A stretch of DNA of 41,747 nucleotides from Fragilaria crotonensis (GCA_022925895.1 JAKSYS010000562.1:1-41747); one strand, 5' to 3'. Numbered from the stretch's first letter, positions 1 through 11,557 are shown. Program-made: numbers and translations. The notes: generated by a model not told the origin, from the letters alone.

Positions 1-2
1 TG

Positions 3-178
3 CCGTTCAAATGTGTACGTAACGGCCGACTCTTACCTTAGAGAAGACGAGATAAACGATAAAGTAGTAACACAAGAAGCGTACAAAAGTAGTAAACGAT
101 AAACTTGTGTCTACGTCTGCTCTTGTCTCTGATTACTACTGTACTAGCGGTTTCCGTACTGTATCGTCCGTATTCAAA
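3..178 (-). repeat. 3' LTR of copia element 1
   Basis: Direct repeat identical base for base to 6452-6627, about 176 bp. Two further bases (CG) are shared by chance or belong to the LTR, so the edge is uncertain by 2-3 bases. Confidence 0.93.
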
Positions 179-339
179 CGGTCCCCGTAAATCATGAATT
201 CGCCTCGTGACAGAATGATTTATCCTCATTCCACCTTGTCCGCAAAAACGACCTGGTATTAAAGCCCGCGGACTCCATCCGCTCCAGGGGGTAAACGACC
301 TCGCCCACGCAACGGTCGATAACCCAGGGCATGCCATTC

Positions 340-3300
340 TTAATACATAATGTGGCGACATAGTGCTCGACGACGGTCTGCAGTGAGTACCTTCGTAAAT
401 AGGTCGGCCAAGTTAGTCATGCCGTCCTCTTTTCCCACACGTATGATCTTCGCGGCAACAGCCTCGCGTACTGCATGATAATTGATTGCATTGTGCTTCT
501 TTGCAAGCATTGATTCGGGAATAGTTGTGTTTTCACGACACCGTTATTGTCGCAGAATATATTGGCCGGACCATCAATTGGCACGCCAAACATTCGGAGC
601 TTATATCGCAACGCGACAAGCATGTCCTTCGCAGCTCGAAGCGCGACAAATTCACTCCCAAAACTGGAGGATTCAACGGTATTTTGCCGTTTCGAAAACC
701 AAATGATCGGCGCATTCTGAACGTAAATGATAATCCCAGTATGCGATCTTCGAGTAATAACATTTCCTGCGTGATTCGCATCAACAAAACATGATATATT
801 CACACATTTACCTTTTGGTTCTGGCATGTTCGGGGGTAGTTCCTCACATACGTCCCCGTAAAAATCTCGCCAATCGGCATCAGAGTTGAACACACGTTCA
901 TCGATATCAGGGTTTTCGGATCGAAAACAATTCGAGCTCCATTCTCATGCTTCTTCAAGTATGCGAAGATGTGGTATAATGCCTCAAGGTGACCGCGCCG
1001 TGGCAGTGCCTGATGTTGGGACAATTGCGATACTTCGACAAATATGTCGAGGCGTCCGAGTTCAATTGCCCATCGCAGTATTCCAATTAATTGAAGGAAA
1101 CGCGACCCCATTTCGTCACTAAGTTCAGGAGTTACATCCAGCTCGGGTTTATAGCCGCTGGGAATGGATTCCTCGCCGTTGACTTCAACTTCGCTTCCGG
1201 ATCGTCTTCTGCAATTAATGCTTCGACAACTTTGATGGCGTTCTTGACATAAGTCTTACTGCCCATGGCCCATTCCACTTTACCATTCGGCAATTGGACC
1301 TTCTCCATATTGGCTCCAAGATATATCGGGCTCATGGACACTTTCCGGTTTGAGCTCGTACAATTTGCCCAATTCGTCCATAGTTTGTTTTGGTTCCTTC
1401 GCGAATATCAGGATGTCATCAACGTATACCAGCACCATATCATAGTGCGTTCCGGCACTGAATCCATACATCTGGATCTGCCTGTGTTGATGTAAAGTTC
1501 ATATGACACAGCGTTGCCGCCAAGTCCGCACGCCAGGCAGCGCCTGATGATTTGAGTCCATATAGGGCACGCGTTACAATCAAGACTTTACCGCGGTCTT
1601 CGCCAGTTTCAATGCCGCCTTCAAACCAAATCTTCTCACGGCACGATGCGTTAAGTATGCATTAGTTACATCCCCGCCAGCACGTCGAGGTCGTTCAGAC
1701 CAGCAATCAGAAACGCCAGGCGTACACTGTCGCGCGATACCACGCTCGAGTAAGTTATTGATCCTGGCGTGTCGGTCGTGCCCTCCGGCAACAAATCTTG
1801 CCTTTCGGGTGAAATCCATTTTGACGTCGAATATCACATGACATCGAATTTCTTGAAAACCAATCATCGATGGCTCCTTTCCGCTTCGTGCTTGCGCGGG
1901 TGATATCCGTCAGCGCTTTTCCACGCGACTTTCACCTTTGTCATCTCCTTTCCTAGTGCCTTGCGCCAGAAGTCGGTTCCAGTCTCTTCGTCAATCGTCA
2001 GGGCTTCTTCGACTGTCTTTGGCACACGTATGCCGAATTTGTGGGTCGTACGCCAATAGCGTTTGACCTTCGCAACAATGCGATTTCGCTTCCGCAGAAC
2101 CGTATGTACCCACCAGTTAAACGCTGGCTCATTGGCAATTTTGTTTGCCACTGCATATTCTGCAACTTGAACAGGATAGGCGTCTTTTAAATCCTTCAAT
2201 GGTAGCCAGTCCGAAGACCCGTCCTTCCACGAGACCAAAAGGGACCAGCCTCGGGTTGTCGGTTTCGGGATACGATTCCCATTACGACTTGTGGTGAAAC
2301 CATCTGCGATTTGAATCGCCGAGTTGTCAGACCTGTGGTCAGTGATCTCGCTCAATAATTGATACTGATTTCCTTCAGAGTCAACCTGTGCATACATGCA
2401 CTCTGCAATCACATTTGCGAAGTAGTTCTCAGTGGATCCATCGGTGAACTCCACAACGTATTCTCGGGTATCGAACAGGGGGTTGGAATGTGCACGACCA
2501 ATCGGTTCGCCAGAGGTACCCTTTGCACGTTTGACCACACGGTTTTGCGTTCGCTGCCGGTACCGACATCGAATATTAGTTCTGCATTCAAATACTTGTC
2601 AATTACGTCGTCGTTGATGTCGTCGGCATCCAACGTGTCAGGGGTATCCATATCACCATAATCTTCATCGGTGCGTACGGTGCCACTCGGCACCTCATCA
2701 AACTCGTCTTGGATATAAAACCGTCAGCTGCATTAACCATAAAGTTCTGATCTGACAGACGCTCGTCAACTGCGCGGTCGAAACTCTCGATTTCGGTTTT
2801 GACGTCATTGTTCAGGTAGTCGTCACGTACGATGTTGTACCGTAGTTCGGGCAATTACATTGCCGGATTCAAGTAGTAGCCAATAGCATAGATCGCTCCC
2901 GACCCGGTGGGCAACACCAAGCCATCGCGCGAGACGTCGCCCGCTGCCGTCGATTTCGATTTTCTTCTGGTCATAGTACCATACGCGATCGTAAACTCAA
3001 AGTCGATCCACTCGGATATGTCTGGTGTCTCACCGGTGACAATCTCAATCCCGGTGCGCAGTTGTTGGCCACGAGGAATTCTGTTTAGAATGTTAGTCTC
3101 ATAGACCAGACCATAATCCCACAGACGAGGTGGGACTTTCCGCTTGAGCATGCGATTCCTCCATCGCTTCTTGAGCTCGCCGATTTCTCTCTCGGCCGCG
3201 TAATTCTGATTCGATCGTCCAACCTCAGATCGCTTTAACCTGATCTTCAAACGATTTACCTCCTTCATAAAGTCAGTCTTAGGACCAACAATTTCGGGAG

Positions 3301-4378
3301 CTCCATCAGACAATAAGGAGTCGGGAATGCCAACATCGTCGGCAAATTCGGTCAACGCCCGAGCGACTTTCGATTTCGAATCGAGAGGATGGACCGTGGT
3401 GAACGATCCGTTAGTGAATACTTGCGCGCACGTGTTACCCTGGATTGATATGACCTTCGAGAATAAGGTATCAGTGAACCAGTCCCCGTTTAGGCGTCGC
3501 CGGTTCAGGTGTAAGTGATCAACACGATATCTTCGATGCAACGGGTGAACCGCCGTTCTTACCCCGCGCTGGGTAGTTACCTGAAGGGTTCGCTTGGCCG
3601 TCTCGAGGCCAATATTCCATTTGCGACTTAGATTCTCAAAGGTTACAGTCGAGTGTCGTTCGCTCGTGATCGTTGCGCTTATCCCACCGTGCGTCCCCGT
3701 AAGCGCAGAGGACACGAGAATAGCATTCGCATACAAAGAAGACACGCAACGCGGGTCAGAAGTGGGGAAGATCGCCGTCGGGGTGCAGTCGAATGGGACC
3801 ATATATCCCGTCCAGCGGTCGATATACAGTCGACGGCACGCGCTGGATTCCGACGCGGTGCAGACATGTGCATGTCCGCGGGATTCCAAGTCGGCGAAGT
3901 AATTTCGACAATCGGTAGATTCGACATTTCCCAATCAGTGGGGACGCGTGACTCGAATGAAAGATTCGGTCCCGAAACGGTAAGGGAATAAAAATGGAAT
4001 CCAAATCAAGGCCAATCGGTCGGTGCGGATCCCATGGATCATCACAAACGCCGTAGCCATGGGCTCGGATCTGATGGGGTTGATTAAGGAGCAGTGTAAA
4101 TCACTGCCAAACCACAGCACTTGGTCAGCGACCAGGACGACAGAGTCGCCGGTTGTGGGACACGTGTACGTCGTAGCACACTTCGCAATCGGGACATCTG
4201 GCTTCGGTTGATACTCCGCAGAAAAGGGAGAAACATTGCAGTACTCGCCCGAAAGTTCGAGCAAACGCCAATTCGGTCCAGCACACGTGGTGTCAGCGTG
4301 GTTATCGATCTCATTGATGGCAATGTTGCCAGGGGTTGGTTCATTGGGCTTATGGTGTGTGGCCCGTGCGCCTTGCAC
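340..4378 (-). pseudogene. pol of copia element 1 (protease, integrase, RT, RNase H), frameshifted
   Basis: Pol fragments lie in all three minus frames. Protease is at about 4200-4350, where the Asp motif reads D-N-H-A-D-T-T-C-A-G. Integrase lies in a long open stretch, 2855-3934, with the acid triad visible as D-T-L-F, S-D-G-A and A-E-R-E. A chromo-like segment (W-K-D-G...W-L-P-L) is at about 2150-2300. RT fragments are at 1280-1867, with the catalytic Y-V-D-D in 1280-1471. The RT thumb and RNase H lie at 417-1111, with V-D-A-N-H-A-G and C-D-N-N-G. The last coding residues include L-A-D-L-F-T-K, and a TAA stop is at 340-342. At least eight frame changes make the protein non-functional as read. 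Confidence 0.88.
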
Positions 4379-4430
4379 TTGAAATTAACGCGTGTGCCTG
4401 CGCCTGACGTGCACCACTGGCCTCTGCGAG

Positions 4431-5990
4431 TCAGGTGTTGTACGCGCCGCGACCGAAGCTACGACCGTTTTGGGAGCCACGCTCCGTTATGTCGGACACA
4501 ACCGACTGGTCAGCCGGCGCACTAGATGTATTCGTCGTCTCGTTGGAGTTCGGGTTCGCTGCAGATACACTGCTAGTCGTTCGATTTGTATTGCTCCTTG
4601 GTAACTCTGGTCGCCTCTTCCGCGCCACCACGGCCGCCTTCTCGCAACTGTATGACGTAGGAGCGCATAGAGCCAAGACGCTCCCATTCATCGGAAGTGA
4701 AATTCCGGTGAGGGTCAGTGATATCGACGTTATTCGCATATGTTCTGCGTTCGTTGCCACGCCCGCGTCCGCGACCGTCTCGTCCCCGTCCGTTGCTGCG
4801 ACCACCGCGTTGGCCACTACGACCGCCGCCTTGACGGGCCCTGCCACGGCCGCCACGCTGATCATTGGATCCCATTGCGCTGACATATCGGCGTTTGTTG
4901 CCCGAGTGGCGGTTGGCATAATCCAACTGGGCTGCGGCATGAATGCTCGAAATTAGTCCAGACAAGAACTCAACGGCCTTATCGAAGTTGGCGCGATAGT
5001 TCTGATAGACGTTGACCTTTGCAGACGTGATACTTGCGTCCGTAGAACGGATACCAAGAAGCATCTTGTCGACCATCTGCTTCTCAGTTAATTCCTCGCT
5101 CTTATCTTTTGACAATACATGGAAGTTCTCCTTGAGCTTCGTGACGAATTTCTCAAACGGGAACACCTTCGTCCTTATAATGCAAGCGCGAGATTTCTTT
5201 AGCTTTTTCAACACGTTTGTTTAACTCTCCCGTGCCATCGTAATGCGCAACAAGCGCCAACCATGCTCTTCTGCCATTCGCAGTGCGATCGTAACTTTGG
5301 ATCCATGTCCAAGCATCGGACTTAATACAAGCCGATTTCAGTATCTGGAATACCAGTTTGTTGTCACGCTTGAAGTTTTCGCCTTCTAGTGGCATCTGGA
5401 AGCGCCTCATCTCATCATCGTCGAGAAACAACTCGTCGGTGTAATCCCATTCAGGGCGTACGACATAGTCGATTGGGACCTTCGCGGCCCCATGATTGCG
5501 CTTAGCTTGTTCACAAAGCCGATCTGCCAGTTATCCCAACCAGCATCGGTCTGGCACTTGCCGGGTCAATTATGTCGATGTCAACCTTATCAAGGTTGTG
5601 GTCAGATTCCTTTCTCGCCATTGCTGCCAACATGACTTCGAGTCCACATCTCAGGCTGTGCCTGTAGGCCACGTTTGTCGTGGTCTTTCACCCAATAGAC
5701 TAAGGCCTGAAGCCTTTGATTTGCATCGTTCCAAGGATTACTCTCCCGTAGCAGTTGGCCTTGAGGCCATTCGTTTAGCCATCTCCGAAACATCGGAGTC
5801 GCCGTTCATGGAGGCAAACGCTTCCATGGAGTCGAGTCCTCAATATTAATGAAAGTTTCGCGATTAGCAGCATTTGCAATACCACAAATGGTAAGTACTT
5901 CATGAACAGGGTTTGGTGGTTCGGGTTCAGCAACAGCTGCGGCGACAACGGTTCAGCATCCATCTGCGTATGAATATCATTCGAGTTAGC
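4431..5990 (-). pseudogene. gag of copia element 1, frameshifted
   Basis: Gag is read from fragments at 5775-5963, 5602-5793, 5153-5431, 4573-5214 and 4431-4700, in changing frames. The best stretch, 4573-5214, contains a helical capsid-like region (F-E-K-F-V-T-K-L, M-L-L-G-I-R) followed by an RGG-rich tail (R-G-G-R-G-R, G-R-G-R-D-G-R) that would bind RNA. No CCHC knuckle is visible. The tail ends F-G-R-G-A-Y before a stop at 4431. The intended start is not certain because the N-terminal part is shifted near 5860. No membrane segment lies between this Gag and the protease, unlike elements 2 and 3. Confidence 0.75.
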
Positions 5991-6451
5991 ACCTAGGTGT
6001 ACATTGCGTTTGTCTTCCGGGCCGTACCACTATGGGTAGGTTGTGAGGCGGGTCACATTCCGGTCGGTACAGGGTGATCAGTCCTGACCTCATCGTGCGG
6101 TGCCTCACGGGGCCAACGGCCAATTATAGAACGTGGGCAAACGGTACCGATCGCTGACGCCCGCCATGTGGCCAAACAAGTTACGAACAGCGTATATCGA
6201 GTACCTCAAGTACATGTCGAGGAGCAAAGTATATCGAGTACCATAAGGTACGTAACGGAGTAAAAGATACGCTTCTACGAATTCCGCTGTAGGCCGTGGT
6301 ATAAATATTTTCGGTAATCCTCGAAAGTGCAACGAATTCGCAAGAATGTCAAGGTACGAAATTGGCAATGCCCATGAGAATTGTACCCGCCGCTTCCGTC
6401 TCACCCGTTCGTTCAAATCCTTTCTTTCACCCTCCAGTTGGGTCTGATAAA
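5991..6451 (-). other. 5' leader of copia element 1
   Basis: This is the untranslated leader between the 5' LTR and the first recognisable Gag residues. It starts with the TATCAGA-like primer-binding site at about 6440-6451. An open frame at 6105-6416 has no recognisable motif and I do not treat it as a gene. Confidence 0.5.
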
Positions 6452-6627
6452 CCGTTCAAATGTGTACGTAACGGCCGACTCTTACCTTAGAGAAGACGAG
6501 ATAAACGATAAAGTAGTAACACAAGAAGCGTACAAAAGTAGTAAACGATAAACTTGTGTCTACGTCTGCTCTTGTCTCTGATTACTACTGTACTAGCGGT
6601 TTCCGTACTGTATCGTCCGTATTCAAA
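6452..6627 (-). repeat. 5' LTR of copia element 1
   Basis: Identical to 3-178, so this copy inserted recently or was homogenised. The right flank contains the perfect 8-bp inverted repeat CGTTGTAA/TTACAACG at 6628-6635 and 6643-6650. The LTR ends about 185 bp upstream of the HSF start codon and points away from that gene. Confidence 0.93.
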
Positions 6628-6668
6628 CGTTGTAAAGTAGAATTACAACGACCATGTACTGAAAATAA

Positions 6669-6677
6669 CTATATAAG
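6669..6677 (+). promoter_or_regulatory. TATA-like box upstream of the HSF gene
   Basis: C-T-A-T-A-T-A-A-G lies about 140 bp before the HSF start codon, in the short spacer between the retrotransposon LTR and the gene. Assigned by position and sequence only. Confidence 0.4.
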
Positions 6678-6812
6678 TCGAATCCAAAATGAGAACCCAT
6701 TCCTTCATGTCGTCAGCCGGCATTGTCTATTGTCCACCAAGATTGTCTAACCGGTAAGTTGTTCTCCAAGACACGCACCAACGCAAACTTGCGCAAACGA
6801 AGCACTGCATAA

Positions 6813-8000
6813 ATGTACGATATGGATTCTCAGGAAGCAGGACAAGAAGAGGAAGGCAGACATGTTGGCAAACTTGGGCCCTACAAACACGCCATCGATG
6901 AGGTAAACGATTCAAGCCTCAACGTCCGGCTCGTAAGGCAATCCACTACCACCCTGACTTCGCATCATGGAGTTACACCGAAGGCGTATCCGAGAATGCT
7001 TGATCTTGTGTTGCCCAAGGCGTCGTCATCACAAAAATCCCAATCTTCGTCTGCTATCGGCGAGACGCCATTGAGCAACCACTCTCGAGGGATGCACACT
7101 CCAATGGCGAATGCTGCGCTAGAACTCGGACTTCCTATACCATCGTATCTCTATCGTGCTGCCTACACTCCTGGACTTGGCATTCCAAACCACCAATCGT
7201 TCCTTTGTGCGACAAGTGTCATCCCGTCACCAGGACTGTCTGGGCTAATGTCAGAACTCCTCCCGCACTCTTGTGGCGATGCAGCGGCAGAGATCCGTCG
7301 CTCAACGTTGTTTCCACATGCGGGCACTAATCTTTCGATGATTGATGCCTCGATAATGAATGGCCTCTCACCCTCTCTGCTAGTCGATCAGCAGCATCTG
7401 CCTAGGCCAGGGATGACACGTCTTGACGAAATTGTTGCAAGTGGCTTGGTCGCTGGGGCCTTGTCCCGGCCGTTTCCGAACGCGTTGCCATCATTGCAGT
7501 ACGCAAGCGAAATCATGAGAAGGTTGCATCTACCATCAAGTTGTCTACCTTTGACAAGGACACATGTCGACTTATCTGGCTCCATCATGGCGGAGGGGTT
7601 CGAGCTCTCGTTGCAGCAGGTCGGCGACGGCACTCAGCACGTCGGTGGAACTGAGTTTTTCCCAATGGTCCTACACAGGGCACTCGCGGAACTGGAACTT
7701 GTTGCAGGAGGTACCGACATTGCTGCGTTCCTGCCACATGGGCGTTCATTCCAAATCAAGGATCAAGCCCGTTTCGAAGAAAAGGTTCTTCCGTGCTTCT
7801 TTCCTAGGATGAAGGGCTTCCCAAGCTTTCAAAGGCAACTAAATCTGTACAAATTTCGACGTCTTGGAGGGGCGGGGTTGGATCGTAGATCATACTCTCA
7901 TGAATTATTTGTTCGACACCAACCAGAGCTTGCACGACGCATGAGACGCACCAGGGTAAAACGGTGTATGCGTCCCCTCGGCTCAGACGACTCAGCCTAG
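6813..8000 (+). CDS. heat-shock-factor type transcription factor with C-terminal DNA-binding domain
   Basis: Intact 395-codon frame. The DNA-binding domain lies at about residues 280-385: T-E-F-F-P-M-V-L-H-R-A-L, then G-R-S-F-Q-I-K-D, K-V-L-P-C-F-F, F-P-S-F-Q-R-Q-L-N-L-Y-K-F-R-R-L and a basic end. This is the winged-helix fold of HSFs with the diatom form of the recognition helix (S-F-Q-R-Q-L-N-L-Y). Residues 1-279 are low-complexity and rich in Ser, Pro and Leu, with no domain I recognise. Canonical HSFs have the domain near the N terminus followed by an HR-A/B coiled coil; here it ends ten residues from the stop and no trimerisation coil follows. The product is expected in the nucleus. I chose the first ATG; a second Met three codons on is equally possible. 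Confidence 0.82.
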   Translation: MYDMDSQEAGQEEEGRHVGKLGPYKHAIDEVNDSSLNVRLVRQSTTTLTSHHGVTPKAYPRMLDLVLPKASSSQKSQSSSAIGETPLSNHSRGMHTPMANAALELGLPIPSYLYRAAYTPGLGIPNHQSFLCATSVIPSPGLSGLMSELLPHSCGDAAAEIRRSTLFPHAGTNLSMIDASIMNGLSPSLLVDQQHLPRPGMTRLDEIVASGLVAGALSRPFPNALPSLQYASEIMRRLHLPSSCLPLTRTHVDLSGSIMAEGFELSLQQVGDGTQHVGGTEFFPMVLHRALAELELVAGGTDIAAFLPHGRSFQIKDQARFEEKVLPCFFPRMKGFPSFQRQLNLYKFRRLGGAGLDRRSYSHELFVRHQPELARRMRRTRVKRCMRPLGSDDSA

Positions 8001-8999
8001 TTTCGATTTCATTGTAGTAAGGTACATGAGCATTCAGCATTCCTCGAATCACGCTTGTACGAAGTGGATGGTATGTGAGAGTCTGCGCTAGCCAGGATGG
8101 CGTTTGACACACATGCCTTCGATCTGTCCACTCAACTGCGGTGATTCTTGAAGAGGTAGCCCCTCCTTTTCTGAATTCTTGCGTACTCCGACCGTATAAA
8201 CCGCAGTAGCTCTACTAGGTACCTTGAGGATGCTAACAAAAACAAGCACATCAGCACGTGCTATATCTTATGAACCTGGGGCTGTAAGATACTCCATTCC
8301 AATGCATGCGTATGAGCGTATGTGACATCTCATCAACAAATGTTGGCGCGTTACAAGCGCTTTTCGTCATAAGATTGCGTGGCTCCGTTGCATTACTTAC
8401 TTATTTGAATATGTGCCCGACCCTACTAGCAGCACTCTCCAGAACACCCTCACGAATCGAGCAGACTGATTGAGGGACTTTCCAATGACCAACAGTAGTC
8501 GAACTAATGCACTCATAAGCAAGACTGTAATGGAAGTTTAGGAGAACCGAGACTGTCATCATACTGTTGGCTCCCAGCCTCAACAAGTGCCAAGGCTTCA
8601 AACAAGACTATGATGTTGCCGTGTCAAAGTTGTTTTTGCGCGGTGTTAATCTATAATGTGCTCTGATGGCACCAGCCAAGGCTTGCCGTGTCAATGTTGT
8701 TTTTGCGTGGTAATTAATCAATGATGTGCTCTGATGGCACCAGTCAAGATGGAGTGTTCTACCTGTAAATAACTCAAGAATTCTTTCAAATCATTTACAA
8801 GTAAACACCAACGGTAAATTGGTTATTCTAGTCAATTGAAGGAAAGGTGTTTGCTATCCTATTTTCACATTCAAGACCTGCTATCTTCCTCAAAATGGAA
8901 TCTTTACGCTTCTCCCGGTTCGGCACCGTAGAGAATTCAGATCCAAGAAATGGAGTCCTCCACAATTAATCTGGGCAGACTATGTTGCAGAGTTGATGC
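8001..8999. other. spacer between the HSF gene and transposon 1
   Basis: No convincing gene. It holds the presumed HSF 3' UTR, then AT-rich sequence, the 67-bp tandem duplication at 8616-8748, and probably the left end of the first DNA transposon. I could not find a terminal inverted repeat by eye. Confidence 0.5.
8616..8748. repeat. two-copy tandem repeat, period 67 bp
   Basis: Copies at about 8616-8680 and 8683-8748 share TTGCCGTGTCAA, TTGTTTTTGCG, ATGTGCTCTGATGGCACCAG and CAAG, and differ at scattered bases. The divergence shows it is not a recent slip. Confidence 0.85.
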
Positions 9000-9000
9000 A

Positions 9001-10081
9001 TCACAATGAGTGTAATTCAACAAGCTGGTGGACCTATTCAGACTTAATTTTATTGTTGAGGAGGAACAAGCAATTCGGTCTTCTTCTCACGAGAGTGGAT
9101 ACATTCTGCTAGAGTTGGTTGTTGCCATGTCCCTGCGGCGCTTAGCAGGCGGAAAATGGCAAGATATCAAAAAGTGCTGTACCGTATCAGCAGGTCTCAC
9201 TTCGTCTTTTTGAAAAGCAAGTTCCTTGACGCAGTTATGGACTGTCCTGACCTTGCTTGAAAGAAGGCTTCCAGACTGTACGAACATCGAGGCATTGGAA
9301 CTGCTTGCATCACAATTTGAGGCAAACGCATCGCGATCTTCCAGGGATGAGTTGGGGCATTAGATGGGTTGACAGTATTGATCAAAGCTCCGTTGGCTAC
9401 TGAGGCAGAGAATGCTGTGCTGGCGTATTGCTCGGGCCACTACAAGCATGATAGCTTGAATGTCCAGGAAATGTCAGACCACCGCGGAAAATTTCTTTAC
9501 TTTGCTGTGGCTGCCCCTGGAAGCTCTCCTGATGTCAATGCACTTGCATTCTTGACAAGATTACAGCAATGGATTGATGCATCATTGCCTCATGGATGTT
9601 ATGTTGTTGCAGACAACGCGTACATTATCTCGGAAAACACTTTGATTCCGTTCTCGGGTTCACAGCAAAATGTTCCTCAGCACAGTTGCTACAACTATGC
9701 TTTCTCAGCCAACTGAGATTTCAAGTAGGGCAAGCCTTTGGGCAGTATTCAGTCAAATGGAGGATCATCAGGATGCCTTTAGATACATGTTTGGTGACAC
9801 CGAGAAAGATCTTGACAGCTTGTGCACAACTCCACAATTTTACCATAGAAAATGACTGGCAACAATGCGGCGAAGAAATCACAGCAGCAGATGTTGTTGG
9901 ATCCCTTAGTGGGATACACCGCCCAAGTCTGTCAACATTTGAAATCCAAGCAGGTGTTTCCTTTCTCCGCGACAATATTGTGTCACATATTGAGGAAAAT
10001 GGATATCGTTGTCCTTCTTACAACCGGCTTTGCAATGATTGTTTAAACTTTGAACTGTGTGAATGTCATCTTCTTACGTAG
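9001..10081 (+). pseudogene. PIF/Harbinger (DDE_Tnp_4) transposase relic
   Basis: Translated fragments in different frames join into one transposase. The N-terminal helical part is at 9028-9213 (R-L-A-G-G-K-W-Q-D-I). G-A-L-D-G with the first Asp is at 9363, D-H-R-G-K-F-L-Y-F and P-G-S-S-P-D with the second Asp at 9531, and V-V-A-D-N-A-Y with the third Asp at 9612. After a frameshift near 9715 come S-V-K-W-R-I-I-R and A-Q-L-H-N-F. The usual acidic residue before A-F-G-x-F/Y-S-V-K-W is replaced (V-G-Q-A-F-G). Stops near 9213 and 9360 also break the frame. It is inactive as read. Confidence 0.8.
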
Positions 10082-10196
10082 TTATTCTACTACCTTTTAC
10101 GTTCCAACTACATACCAGTGCAGCTTGCATTATAAAATATCTGGTGCAATTGTTTGAAATAGTATGAATTGATGTTGCGGCTTGGTGCCCAATGAA

Positions 10197-11339
10197 TTAC
10201 GTGCTGCTACTACTGCAGCTGCTCCCGCAGCTTGTTGTCTTTGTACACAACTGTTGCTCATTATCACTACTATAGCTTTCAATGTCGTTTCTTGAGGCGC
10301 CAACAGCACTCATTGTATTCGGAAAATAAACAGCATTAATAGGAGTATCCACCAACTTGATGGTTGCCTGCGGTTCGGTGGCTGTTGCCAAGGACGCATT
10401 GAATGACGCCTCACGCAATTTGGCGGTTGCCTTTGAGGCAAGGAAAACTGGATGGTTGACAGCAATTCCATCCTTCTCCATATCTTGCAGCTCTTTCAAA
10501 CATGTTTTCCACTTCTGTAAATTAAAGTCCACCGCATCTGATATCTCCCTTGCCATTGCAATTTTGTTTGCGCGGACAGGAAGTTGTTTCTTCTCTCAAA
10601 TATACTCATCTTTGCTGGTGCTAATTAAAGCAGTCATTGTTGTCGTACTCGGAGAGAATGTTGTGATTCTTGAACGCTCATCATTGTGGTTCAATATGAA
10701 CTGAAGAATTGCCTTGTCAGTTTTGTCTTTGGTGCTCAATGATGGTCCCTTGGACTTGCGTTTCTTTGTGGGACGAGGTGTTCCTTCTATTGTTGTTGCA
10801 GTTGCGATGTCATCAGAACCGTTGATGGAACATCCCGCAAACACAGCATGACTGAGCTGCGCCTTCATAAGTGACTCGAAGGTTTTTGCACCTGTTGTTG
10901 CATTCATGTTACGGAATTACAAAAGATATCCTTCTTCTCCAACCTTGTCTTCAAGTCTTGCGTGATCACCGGATACCAATTTGTGGACCACATAGTATTG
11001 ATGCGTGATCCAGCGGATGAATTGTGCAACATGTTGTCCGTCCTCAAGCTGGTCAAAGTCCTCAGGATTCTTGCTGATGTATAGATGGTGTGGCAACTGA
11101 ATTACATCCAAGTATGCATTTTCTTGTGCATCAGCATCTTCTGGTACGCCCGTGTTTTTGTTGAACTGCTCAGCCAAATTGTCCCAATTTGCCTTGTGAA
11201 GATAACCGCCGACATCTAATTCAGTCCATTTTTTCTTCTTACCTGTCAATAAGACCAAATGCCGGTTCTGGGGTGAAAACCACAATGAGATGACGTGGAA
11301 GTATGAACCAGTCCTAGTCACAGCCTTTTGGTCTGACAA
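10197..11339 (-). pseudogene. unrecognised accessory ORF of transposon 1, broken by two in-frame stops
   Basis: Three open stretches (10917-11339, 10596-10907, 10197-10556) share one minus frame and are separated only by TAA at 10917-10919 and TGA at 10596-10598. The translation runs through both without a change of character. It has a globular N-terminal part rich in W, H and Y (H-V-I-S-L-W-F-S, W-I-T-H-Q-Y-Y-V-V-H), then a Lys-rich linker (P-T-K-K-R-K-S-K) that resembles a nuclear localisation signal, and a Ser-rich end. I recognise no family. Its position facing the transposase suggests the element's DNA-binding or accessory protein; this is inference. Confidence 0.5.
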
Positions 11340-11557
11340 GCTTAGCTAGTCCGATTGGACCGCTGCTTTTTGGCGGTTGCATTCAAAGTAGCAGCTCCTA
11401 CGGTTGTGTTGCTGCATTCAGCGTGCCTTGTCATCCCAAGGCAACCGATTGATGCATATATATCATCAGATGCAACACGTGCAGCAATTAGAAGAGAGAC
11501 TTCATCTTTTTTTCTTCTGTCGATAACCTGATACCTTGTGAGTTGAGCAAAAGAGCA
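11340..11557 (-). other. probable remnant coding between two accessory fragments
   Basis: The minus strand translates to plausible protein (A-A-R-V-A-S-D-D-I-Y-A-S-I-G-C-L-G-M) out of frame with both neighbours. This region may be the link between the 11558-12151 and 10197-11339 ORFs, broken by indels. Confidence 0.3.

Larger units (their letters stand above)
3..6629 (-). mobile_element. Ty1/copia LTR retrotransposon, element 1 (degenerate coding region)
   Basis: The element runs on the minus strand between two identical terminal repeats. Domain order in minus-strand direction is Gag with an RGG-rich tail, protease, integrase, a chromo-like segment, reverse transcriptase and RNase H. Integrase before RT defines Ty1/copia. 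After the 5' LTR the minus strand reads TTTATCAGACCC, which resembles the initiator-Met-tRNA primer-binding sites of copia elements. A short purine run (GGGGA) precedes the 3' LTR. The window starts almost exactly at the LTR edge. The right flank after the LTR is CGTTG, and the two bases before the left LTR (TG) fit a CGTTG target duplication cut by the window edge; this is suggestive only. Confidence 0.93.

Noticed and set aside
4431-4956. 173-codon plus-strand frame opposite Gag of element 1
   Set aside because: It is the antisense shadow of the RGG-rich Gag tail (Ala/Thr/Val-rich translation).
6105-6416. 103-codon minus-strand frame near the left retrotransposon's 5' LTR
   Set aside because: It lies in the leader between LTR and Gag and has no recognisable motif.
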